Shown: positions 39,553 to 48,748 of the stretch, one piece after another
Layout: each line of letters begins with the position of its first letter
Position numbering within the stretch: position 1 is the stretch's first letter
Assembly (NCBI GenBank): GCA_001986395.2
Contig: MQVO02000034.1
Span: forward strand, 160,026-224,025
Length of the DNA stretch: 64,000 bases
Direction of reading: 5' to 3'
Origin: Irpex lacteus
Taxonomy: Eukaryota; Basidiomycota; Agaricomycetes; Polyporales; Irpicaceae
The notes under the pieces: model-generated
Databases searched by the model: none
Told to the model about the DNA's origin: nothing
What the model saw: the letters and a program-made list of their open reading frames with translations, nothing else
Program-made: the position numbers and the translations under genes

Positions 39553-40440
39553 ATGTAAGTAGTAAAATATCATGTCCAAGATCCTCTGATCCTACTTGAA
39601 GTGGCTAGGGATGCGCAAAAACCTTTGCTGAAGCCGTCGTCGAGCAAGCGGCAGGGTGATCCGATGGCAGAGATCAGGGAGCAGCATGAACGAGAGTTCA
39701 GAACACGAATAACAGGCCCAGTGACCTCTGGAGCGATCAAATGGGAGAAGATTTCGAAGCTCGGAACACGCAGAACAACTGAGCGAAAATCCGACAAGCC
39801 GAACGTGAACGTCAAGGACACGTCAAACCCGAAATCGGAAACGTTGCCTTGGAGCGAGCAGAGTGCTGTTGGGAAGGGAAAGTCGCGGGATAACAAGGAA
39901 GTGGCCGACACCGAGGTATGTATGGCAGAGGTGTTGCCTTCGCTGCGTTTGATCTGATAAAGCAATAGGCATTGACGACTCATGCTTCCGGCGGAAAGGA
40001 CGACGAGTTGCATGCCGGTTGGAGCTTTTGGGCGTCTGAGTATGCGCGCCGGACACCTCAGTTTGAACCATTGCCGGATGTGGAAAGACACATTAGGGCC
40101 GAAGATTTGGAAGAGATACTTGATGGATGGGGGCTGTCGAGCAATTTTACGAAAAGCAAGTGGACCATGTGAAACAAATTCATGGAACTCACGACTATTG
40201 TTTTCAGGCGAGATAAACGACAGCGTTGATATCGCCGGGCTCCCGATTGAATTCGGCGAAGTTTCTGAAGCGGAGGCGTTGCGAATCAGAGGAGCTGTGT
40301 TTCGCGCGTTGCTCGATCGTGTCAACACACACATGCTCGATTTGTCGATAGTCGCAAGGGCGTATGAACGGGAGGTTGAACTAGTAGAGCGACGAGCGTT
40401 GATGATGCTTCCACCCCAATCTTTAGTGAGAAAAGCTTGA
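39553..40440 (+). CDS. Orphan protein, paralogue 1, with an intron inside the start codon
   Basis: Reconstructed 242-residue protein. Exon 1 contributes only AT (39553-39554). Intron 39555-39608 (GTAAGT...GCTAG) supplies no coding bases, and exon 2 (39609-39915) supplies the G: M, then DAQKPLLKPSSSKRQ. Exon 3 is 39969-40155, exon 4 is 40208-40440; the coding sum is 729 nt, exactly in frame. The last intron (40156-40207) has a GC donor, GCAAGT, needed to keep frame. Basic disordered N-terminus; conserved block SFWASEYARRTPQFEPLPDV, then ERHIRAEDLEEIL; C-terminal helix RAYEREVELVERRALMML. The paralogue at 40871 shares both blocks and the intron layout. No known domain recognised; function unknown. 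Confidence 0.75.
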
Positions 40441-40627
40441 AGTAATACGATGCTTACAGACCATGTCTCAGAGCGTGTGATCAGGATGATGCTAGAGCAC
40501 CGACTGCAGTAGCCATGGCTTGATGTGTGCCGGTACGTAACATTCACATACTCAGATTGCCGCGTAGTATCGTTGCTGAATGGAGAGGGGAAAGAACTAC
40601 AGGTTGAGGAGCTTTATCAGACCGACG

Positions 40628-40738
40628 CAATTCGCCGATGAGGAGAATCAAATGTTAACGGCGAAATGAAAGTCGTCCTACAACGTGGTTATGGCTGTTT
40701 CACCGATGGCAGATTCGTTTCCGCGTCGGCGAACTGGA
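40628..40738. repeat. Hairpin pair 3
   Basis: 40628-40668 (CAATTCGCCGATG ... TAACGGCGAAATG) and 40697-40738 (GTTTCACCGATGG ... CGTCGGCGAACTG), lying between the two orphan paralogues. Confidence 0.85.
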
Positions 40739-40870
40739 CAAAGTTGAGCACCAACGGCGCCTACAAGAGGCACGTGACTATGTTGGACGCTGCCGTGACG
40801 ACGTTACGAGAAGGCCACTTGCTGAGGACCAGTCAAGCGTGTTTAAGTTTTAAAGAGATTATAATTTACA

Positions 40871-41792
40871 ATGTAAGTCTGCTTGTGCTCTCGGTGATCA
40901 TACTGACGTATCAAACATAGGGAGCCCAGAAAGAATGCCGGGAGGCCAGTGCCAGCACATGCACGACTCGCTGTCGTCAAGAAGATGATGACTCAGGATC
41001 AGTTCAAGGACCTGCACCCGAGAGTTGGGGCGCGTGGAGTACTGCACTTGCAAAGGATCGGCGGTGCGCATTCGTCAACGATCAAGAGCGAATTAAACGT
41101 TCCAAGCCAACATATAGTCGGGAGCCCAAGTAGAGCGCGAGATGGCACTATGCAGGAGCGTGTCAACACATGCCCTCCTGACAGTACGACCCCCGCCGAT
41201 TTCAACGGAAATGAAGTTCGTTGGACTCCAGAGGAACAAACGCAGGTATGGTATGAAGCTGAGCATGAGCAATACGTTAGCGATGACACGCTAAGTGATT
41301 TTCACAGATGAGCATTTACGCGGATATACCATCTGAAGTGCAGGCGATTGGTTCCAGTCAAAGTGGAGTTAACTTCTGGTCCACCGAATACAGCCGACGT
41401 ACACCGCTGTTTGGATCTGTGCCAGCGGTGGAGCGTACCATTACCGCAGACGCGATTGAAGCCCTGTTTGAAGAATTGGGCGTGTCGGAAGAGATGAGAA
41501 CAGGTATGCTTTTGATCACGATCGACTGACTCTTGCCATGGCTAACTATTTATATGTCGTAGAGGAGGTGAGGCAGATCACACGATTAGCCCAGCTTCCG
41601 ATAGAGATGAGGACTGAGTCGACGAGCGAGGTGTTACGCGTGCGAGCCGCTGTGTACCGTTCGCTTCTGAATAGGGCGAATACGCAAATGCTCCATATGA
41701 GCCTCATAGCGAAAGCATACGAAAACGCCCTTGAGCTCGTGGAACGGCAAGCATTGGTGATGCTTGAGGCTGCTCAGGCCTCGTCTTCTTAA
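40871..41792 (+). CDS. Orphan protein, paralogue 2, with an intron inside the start codon
   Basis: 250 residues. Exon 1 is AT (40871-40872), intron 40873-40920 (GTAAGT...CATAG), exon 2 40921-41245 (MEPRKNAGRPVPAHARLAVV), exon 3 41308-41503, exon 4 41563-41792; total 753 nt, in frame. Shared with paralogue 1: VNFWSTEYSRRTPLFGSVPA then VERTITADAIEALF, and the C-terminal IRxxVxRxLLxRxNTxML...AYENALELVERQAL helix. Its third intron uses a normal GT donor where paralogue 1 has GC. The duplication includes the odd split ATG, so the arrangement is ancestral rather than an error. No domain recognised. Confidence 0.75.
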
Positions 41793-41957
41793 GCTGCGCA
41801 TGAATATGCACGGCAATTAAATACTAAGAATAATTTAGTCATTCATGTAATACGAGAGATGTAGGGCCTGTTTGAAAATCTATTCCCGAAGAGGATGTTA
41901 AGTTTGCATTACAATAGCATGTGATTGAGCATATGACGACTTGGCTTGAGAACAGCC

Positions 41958-42115
41958 TGGAAGCCGACAACAATAACACAAGACCATCGGCAAACGACGC
42001 AAGTGATCGCTGTATCGATCTGATATTTTCTCGCGGCCCCTGTGAACTCTGGGTTTCCATCACGGACAACCGTCTGTTTCGCCGACATCCGTTGTATATT
42101 TCTATCGGCGAATGG
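41958..42115. repeat. Hairpin pair 4
   Basis: 41960-41997 (GAAGCCGACAAC ... CCATCGGCAAACG, imperfect) and 42075-42115 (GTTTCGCCGACATC ... CTATCGGCGAATGG), between paralogue 2 and the F-box gene. Confidence 0.82.
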
Positions 42116-42319
42116 TGCAATGGGGATGCGGACGAGATTGAGACTCGGAACATGCCGACGAGCACGTGATCGCGTCCTGAATGAGCATATCCGTGTTCGC
42201 GACATAAATGTGAGTACTGGATGTACCATCGAGTACGTAAATATGTCGATTGACGTAGTTGTGCGCTCATCCCAAACGAATCTCGTGCAATTTTGCGACC
42301 GACCACCACCATCTTCAGA

Positions 42320-43636
42320 ATGTCGGATTCCCCTCAACCTCCTCTCATCGTGTTCCTCAGCATCGACGAACTTGCCTGGGAGATCTTAAAACACGTCCGG
42401 GTTCCTGACTTATTACGGCTCAGGCGAGTCAATCATTTCTTAAAACGCTTGGTCAAGAGAGTGCGGCCACGACGTTTCTCAATCACGACCTCCCTTGCCT
42501 ACTACTTCAACGACCCCGACGCCTTCCGGAAGCTGCAAGCGCACACCGGTGCGGTCATCTCTGGCTCATTCGCGCTGAATTTTTTTCTCCCCCACGGCAG
42601 AGCCCACCCTGACCTCGACGTCTATGTCTCTTTCGAAGCGGCGGAGACCGTCGGACGCTGGCTTTTTATGAACGGGTTCGAACTCAATCCTTTCGGGGCC
42701 CTCTTCCATTCCACCAATCACGTGAATGTCATCCAGACCCCAGCGTACGGGGCAGATGTGGCTGCCTTCGTCAACGCTGTTCGACGTCTGCGCAACCAGT
42801 CGGTAGCGGAGAACTTCTACATTAGAGGGGTGATGGGTGTCTTTGAATTTGTGAAGTCGGTGGATGGCCAAGCTCGGAAGGTTGAACTCGTCGTGGTCCG
42901 TCGCTCGCCGATGGAGACGATTCTCGACTTCAATTCGAGTGCGTTATACGTTTCGCCTACTCTCCTCCTGTTCTACCTTTCCGACATTTGACACACCGTA
43001 GCGTGCGCAATGAACTTCATCACGTTCGAGAAAGCGTATTGCTTATATCCGTCAGCGACCTTGGACCGTGCGTTGAACCTCATCGTCAAACCCATGAGCC
43101 TGCGAATCAATGCGATCCTTTATGGTTACCAGGAGGCAGGATTCATCAACATCAGGCTGCTGTCGCGACCCGTCGCAGACATCTTTCGTGACAATAGAGT
43201 GCGTTGGGTCGAAGATCAGGACAGTTTTGTCGTCGACCTGTCACCGAATGATCGGCTGAAGACTGCTTCCTCATCCCCACTCGCCGCCACGACCTGGTCC
43301 CTCTCGCTCAATCCCGGAAGTCATCACTTTGTCAACTGCGTGGAAATGCGGCTGCTACGCCTCTATCCAATCTTTGGAGCATCGCAGGAGGTCGAAAGGT
43401 ACATGGCCGAACTTCTCAATGAGTACCGGGAGGCAAAGTTGCTCGGTAAAGGGTATCGCTCAGTGACGGGCTTTGATGCGTAAGTAGCCGGATGGTTAAA
43501 TCGTTTCGCATGTGCTGACATACGACGGTGCGACTTGCTCAGCGCCACACAACTCATTATGAAAGGAATGATATCTTGGCTGAAAACGTCACCCTTTCCT
43601 GACGAGACCGTCTGCATGATCATGCGCATTAAGTAG
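42320..43636 (+). CDS. F-box-like protein with nucleotidyltransferase-like fold
   Basis: ATG 42320 (MSDSPQPPLIVFLSIDELAW). Exons 42320-42938, 43002-43479 and 43543-43636 sum to 1,191 nt, in frame, 396 residues. Skipping the last intron gives an alternative stop at 43483. Residues about 10-45 resemble an F-box (DELAWEILKHVRVPDLLRLR), suggesting an SCF ubiquitin-ligase adaptor. Then comes GAVISGSFALNFFLPHGRAH plus PDLDVYV, the GS...DxD signature of nucleotidyltransferase-like folds, and CAMNFITFEKAYCLYPSATL after the first splice. This combination is common in mushroom genomes as an expanded family of unknown substrate. The F-box call is from pattern, the NTase call from the GS/DLD spacing; both are inference. 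Confidence 0.75.
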
Positions 43637-43809
43637 AAGTGTAATTTGCCCATTAGTTCTATAGTGCGATTGTGTCATCCATCCTATGTATCCACCTTTG
43701 CTCTCGTAATCGATCCGTAGTTGAGTGAGACGTTGAAGATATTCATTTGGCAACTGCTGAGCAATCGCCAGAATGTGTTTGAGTCGTTACTCGACGGAGT
43801 TTAGAACGT

Positions 43810-43940
43810 GCAAACTCGCCGATACCCATTGCTTTGGAGCATCGGTGAAATGAACAAAGCCATTAACCCAGAAACTTGAAACAGTAAACCAGCACGTTGA
43901 ATTTCGCCGACGACAATTCGCAAGTTGTATCGGCGATCGA
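43810..43940. repeat. Hairpin pair 5
   Basis: 43810-43851 (CAAACTCGCCGAT ... CATCGGTGAAATG) and 43899-43940 (GAATTTCGCCGACGAC ... TTGTATCGGCGATCG), between the F-box gene and the acidic gene. Confidence 0.85.
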
Positions 43941-44184
43941 TAGTAATCTTGAAGCCACAATCTTTATCGACCGATATCTGAGACGTCACGTGCACAAACG
44001 CGGGCGCGCAACATCGTGATATCCACGTGGCTTTCATTTAAGAGTTCCCCGCGTCCACCATATGTTTCTTCGCTCGTTCGCTCACAAAGCTATTCTTTCC
44101 CCACAAACAGTGATCTTCGCTGTGAGTAGACCGATATATGAAACAGCTGTATGGTCTGACATTGGTCTTCGAAGAATCTAGGTC

Positions 44185-45431
44185 ATGTCGACATCATCGA
44201 ACCCCACCAAGCTAGACTCCGTAGGAAAGCTCGATGTATATCATTCGTGTCAGCTACAACATTGGAACATCAGCGACTAATACGTTCTCATCAGGTTCCG
44301 ACTATTGCAGCAGAGTCCGACGCGGCTCGCGCGACAAGCGAAAGTGAGAGCGAGTACGTAGATAGTGTTGTCGCGGACGTGAAACCACAACGTCGAGTCT
44401 TGAGAAACAAACCTCCCCCCGTCGACACGGGCAGTGATGCGGAGGACGACGAGGCCGACGAGGAGGACGAGTTGGACGAGGATGACGAGACAGTGTTACC
44501 TGCCAGCACAGCAGCAACTGGGAAAAGGAAAAGAGGTGACTACGGGACTGCATGGAAAATTGGGCGAAATGCGGTAGTGTTACAAAACCAGGAAATGGTA
44601 AGATCATCCTCCAAGACATATTGTGGTTACTCATATCGATTGATTTTATTGTAGTGCAAACGATGCATCTCCGCGAGCCGCCAACGATGTGTGCTACCGC
44701 TCGACAAGAACAACGTGCGCGTCCAACGTTGGACCTACTGCAACCACTCCCATTACGGATGTTCAGCATACGACGACCGCGGGAACAAGGAGCCCTACCC
44801 TCACGAGAGCGTCGTAGATCTCTTCAACGCAATCTCCGGCTTCCCTGAGTATCCTGGCGTCGTCGCTCCGGAGACCAACTCTCAACAAGGGATACAGGCA
44901 GCCCAAGAAGAAAACGACCGAGAGGATCAAGCATCACCGCCTCCCAAGCAAACGCGCACCATCAAGTCCATAGGATACCGCAAGTTTAAGCAGCGCACAG
45001 GAGGTGAGATGAGTTTTGACATGTTCAGCTGATCGTGCAGTAGGTGACGAAGATGGTAGGGAAATCCGCGTCCAGTCAGTCCACATCTCCTTCAATCTCT
45101 TCAGCGCAACGACCTCCCAGCTCCCGCTCCACCATGAATCGCCCATCGAATGCGACTCCAGGGCCCTCCACTCTTGTCAATCGTCCTGGTATGGTCGACA
45201 TCAATTATATCGTCTTGCACTCAGCTGATGATCTCTCCACAAGGTCCTAGTACTGTGTCACAGTCAGAGCGCCATCAAGCCTCGAAGGTTGATGCTGCCG
45301 AAATGAGTATTGCTATCCTGAGAGAGGAGTACAGATACCTCCGAGATCGTGAAGTAGATGCGGGGCGACAGGCTGACAAAATCCTCCAAACACTTCGCAC
45401 ACTGGAGGAAAGTAGGGCTGGGCTGGACTGA
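44185..45431 (+). CDS. Acidic protein with cysteine cluster and C-terminal coiled coil
   Basis: ATG 44185 (MSTSSNPTKLDS), donor GTAGGA at 44221 or GTATAT nearby, then from 44296 VPTIAAESDAARATSESESE. A long acidic tract follows (DAEDDEADEEDELDEDDE), then the GKRKRGDYGTAWKIGRNA block. After the intron 44599-44654 comes a cysteine-rich segment: CKRCISASRQRCVLP, then YCNHSHYGCSAY, a possible zinc-binding module as in fungal regulators or retroelement Gag. The last exon (from about 45245) is a coiled coil, MSIAILREEYRYLRDREVDA then TLRTLEESRAGLD, stop 45431. The join near 45005-45045 is unresolved: the S/P-rich frame that fits the last exon needs a phase I could not supply. Function unknown. Confidence 0.52.
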
Positions 45432-45535
45432 TCGCATTGTCGTCAACCCTCCGGGTGTATCATATCTTTTGTACAACAAATCACTGGGAAACGGGATAAA
45501 ATCATTCTGCTGCTTCGTCCTTGCGATTGTGTGAA

Positions 45536-45651
45536 AACTCCGACAGCATCGGCGTAATATTATCGGCGTACTGTCGATTGGAACGAATATGCAATGATAT
45601 AAGTTTTGGACTCTTTGCCGACAACATACGTGACATGATGTCGGCGATTAG
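45536..45651. repeat. Hairpin pair 6
   Basis: 45536-45573 (ACTCCGACAGC ... TTATCGGCGTACT, with an extra internal ATCGGCGTAA) and 45611-45651 (CTTTGCCGACAACA ... GATGTCGGCGATTAG), just downstream of the acidic gene. Confidence 0.82.
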
Positions 45652-47057
45652 TCTAGTTGATCATTCGTAATGCATGTGTCCCTCGCAACATGACATCGAC
45701 ATTTGTTATCGACGCGCATTCCGCCCACCGACGGAGTTCTGCGGTTCAGAAAGGCAGACACCACCATACAAAATTCAGTCGGTTCTCAACGCTTCCGTAA
45801 AGAAGCTGTATGGATACTCCTATATACTGTTGCACCGCGAGCATGCGCACAGTTGTATAATATAGAATCATACCATTACTGGTCCGTACTTTAAGCGCCC
45901 GTTCGATAACCACTATGTCGAGGAAGCTCACTGCCTGGGACTACCATTGGCGGTGACCTGTTCAAATGCGGAAACTACCATCTTTTTTGCGGTCACGTGT
46001 TGCACATTACTTTTTCCCTGTCATCTGCGAGCTTCTGTTTTGCTACGGCTGTCTTTGCAGGTGTTTTGAGTTTTCCCATCCAAGACAACGGAGCTGTTAT
46101 GCTTTTTCTTCGATTTTCTGCATCAGCATCATGTCCTGACATCTCTGGAGAGACTCCTATCCTGGAGCGTCCCGATAGCGGTGACAACAGCTGTAACGCT
46201 GCTCGGCATATGGGGTTCACTAGCCAGATCCCGTGACTCTGTCATGTGAGAAAGAGATAATGACAGACGCTTAAAGAATGTTCAAATCATGCACGTGTTC
46301 AACATTACAAAAAGAAACAAACGAGCACGACTGGAGAAATTTGGGCAACCGACCATTGCTGTTCAGTCCCAGAGGTCTCCGAACAGTGTCCCGCCCGCGG
46401 ACGCAGAACAGGAACGGACTGGATCATGAATAAATTGGCTAAACTCAGTGAATGAGGGTAGAGCACGGTGACACTGTGATCCACAGCCAAAGGCAATGTG
46501 TCTTTGTCTCTGGTCTGCAGCCAATAAAAACAGCGGAATGACTTGTTGCTAGGAAAGGGCAGAGACCGCTCTGCCTTATGATAGGGATTACAATCCAATC
46601 AGATATGGCCTTCTTTCCAGCACTTGTGGCAGTTACCGCCCTTTCAGAGCTTCTTCTTGCCAAATCAGGCAGTTGTGTTGAAAGCTTGGCCTTATTCCCT
46701 GCATGGCGGTTGTCTTGCATGATACAAGAGATGGCTTCGCAGAAAGTGTGATCGCCGTTGATGGCAATTGAAGTGGCTAGGCTATCACGAAAATAAAGTA
46801 GCGGCTATAGAACAAACATGGCCAGGCTGTCGGAGAGTGCCAACGTGTTCTCCTCAGGTTGAATACAACTCAAAGACGCTTGTTGTTGCTGATCGCCGAT
46901 TTGCAAACTCCAGATCATCACTTTCTTCCACGCCATAACATGAATAATGGTCTATAGGTCTTATGACGAGTTATACTGCCCTGAGATGCAAAATGTCATC
47001 GGTGAGAGATAAAGAGTGAAACAAAAGTAGAGCAAGTTGGTTGGAGCGCGAGCCTTA

Positions 47058-47332
47058 CTGTACTTCATTGCGCAGAGCCGACGGGAATGTGACGTGTGAC
47101 AGAATGTTGCGGAGCGGATGAGTGGATGGGGCGCAAAGAGTTTGTGACATTGGTACGACGCGGATGGTGTAAGTGCTCTGCAGGTGCGAAAGAATTCAAC
47201 CTAAAATCGAAATATATTTGTTCCAGCTGTCACAAGCGGATGGTCGCTGTGCGACGTGTGACAGCTGTGCTTTAGCGGCGAGGATGGAGCGGATGTGACA
47301 TGTGACCATCCGCGCTGCGCGATGAAGTACAT
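47058..47332. mobile_element. Putative 275-bp MITE
   Basis: Ends are imperfect inverted repeats of about 25 bp: CTGTACTTCATTGCGCAG at the left, and CTGCGCGATGAAGTACAT at the right. TA dinucleotides flank both ends (47056-47057 and 47333-47334), as for Tc1/mariner-type target duplication. The interior has several GTGACRTGTGAC and CTGTCACA motifs and no coding frame. Confidence 0.5.
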
Positions 47333-47559
47333 TATTATCTGTTATTAAGAACTAGGTATTGACTGACTGAAGGTAATATGTACTCACACGACTTCCTATG
47401 TTCTGTCTACGGCTTTACACAGGCAGGTAAGGCTATCGCTCGAGAATCTGCAAGACAGGATTGGCTTAAATAAGCGCCCAAGCCGTTTATTACCTAAATA
47501 TACAGTCATGATCCTGTATGGAAGCGAACGTTCGGTTCTGAAGGTCAGCTGCAACCACC

Positions 47560-48332
47560 ATGTCGAGAAAGGAGTGTGATCAAAATCACGAGCTGTATCG
47601 CAACGAGAGTAGTGAGTGCGGATGCTTGATAGACATTGCAAGCTGATGAACATACAAATCGCATTCACAGATACTACCATTGGACGGACGGTGGAAGCCG
47701 TGAAACCAGACTCTCAGCGAGCGCAGGCGCGGCAGCCACTGCCAGCGCACGATGCGTGGACCAGGAGTTCCCACACTTGCAAGGCATCTAAACTACCCCA
47801 TGCGACTGGGGGAGAGGTTCGCGGTGCCCAATGCGTGATTCGGGACTCGGTGGATCGCACAGCAGCGTACAACGAGGCCTGTTTCATTTTGAAGCAGTTT
47901 GGCGAAGAAGAGGTTGAGGAGTGGAAGTTGCACTTTACCTCCAATGAGTTGCAAGACGTTGAGCTAATTGCGGCACCAGTTGATGAAGACGACTGGGATG
48001 CATGGCAGGCGAGACTCGCTGCTATGAAGCCACGGCGTCTGCGTCGTGGGTGTTGTAGCCCTACGGGAGGACACGATTTATATCCTCTGGCATCGTTGCG
48101 ACTTGATGGACGAAGCATTGTTGCATGCTACGCATCGATGGATACGAAGGCGAGTGTGATTGGAATATACGGATACGTGGAGGGAGAGGGGGGAGTAAAT
48201 GAACGATGGAGTACGGAAGGATGTGTGCATGGCGAGGAGCAGCTGGAGGACATGATTCGTAGATGGTGCCTCATCAAATCGGCGGTGTTTCGCTTGGAAT
48301 TACTTCGACGACGTGTAAACATGCACCGTTAG
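47560..48332 (+). CDS. Orphan 237-residue protein
   Basis: ATG 47560 gives MSRKECDQNHELYRNES. Intron 47612-47670 (GTGAGT...TTCACAG), and exon 2 is 47671-48332; 714 nt in frame. Exon 2 alone would be open from an internal ATG at 47622, inside the intron, but the spliced start reads more naturally. Middle region VIRDSVDRTAAYNEACFILK is predicted helical, followed by EEVEEWKLHFTSNELQDVEL, a basic PRRLRRG patch, and a C-terminal half with SIVACYASMDTKASVIGIYG and a helical end (MIRRWCLIKSAVFRLELLRR). No family recognised. It sits between the MITE and hairpin pair 7, on the same strand as the rest of the array. Confidence 0.62.
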
Positions 48333-48748
48333 CTGCGTTTAAAATAGGAGCAATAGTATTGATAGTACTTCGTCCTTCTGTCCTACAAGAACCGTTGAAG
48401 ATGTGGATACGGATGTGCCCGAGGATCATACACGCGATCGAATCTGAACAGTTACCCGACAGCGTTTACCGTTATCTGTCGGCGAAACGAACGTTCAGCG
48501 ATATGACATTTCGCCGACGGCCACACAAAAATAATGTCGGCGAATCAATATCAATGCCAATCTGCGCGCAGTTAAGCTACGAAATGCCTAGAGCTGGGAT
48601 GCTGAATGACAATCTAATTCACGTGACAGGATCGGAGTTCTTGACGTGACGTCACGCGTCACGCTCTATCGATGGCCGCGTTTGCGTCCATCTTCTCGCT
48701 CTACCACAACTCTATCGAGCACCTCATTGAATATCTCTGACACGACAA
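48333..48748. promoter_or_regulatory. Upstream region of the ParB-like gene, with hairpins
   Basis: Intergenic spacer containing pair 7 and, at 48637-48660, overlapping TGACGTGACGTCACGCGTCA motifs: TGACGTCA is a perfect CRE/ATF-type bZIP site, 100 bp upstream of the ATG. Regulatory use is inference. Confidence 0.4.
48450..48547. repeat. Hairpin pair 7
   Basis: 48450-48488 (GTTACCCGACAGCG ... TCTGTCGGCGAAAC) and 48507-48547 (CATTTCGCCGACGG ... AATGTCGGCGAATC), 20 bp apart. Confidence 0.87.

Larger units (their letters stand above)
45432..47559. other. Intergenic region with hairpins, half-sites and a MITE
   Basis: Holds hairpin pair 6, isolated half-sites of the same motif (GATCGCCGTTGATGG at 46750, GGCTGTCGGAGAG at 46827, GATCGCCGATTTGC at 46891, GTCATCGGTGAGAG at 46994) and the MITE at 47058-47332. 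On the minus strand 46720-45993 has coding-like pieces (MQDNRHAGNKAKLSTQLPDL; WMGKLKTPAKTAVAKQKLAD) that do not join convincingly; a small minus-strand gene is possible but unsupported. Confidence 0.45.

Noticed and set aside
40230..40265. ATCGCCGGG...TTCGGCGAAG looking like another hairpin
   Set aside because: Within coding sequence of paralogue 1, arms pair poorly, and the residues are explained by the protein (paralogue 2 has the homologous segment without the motif).
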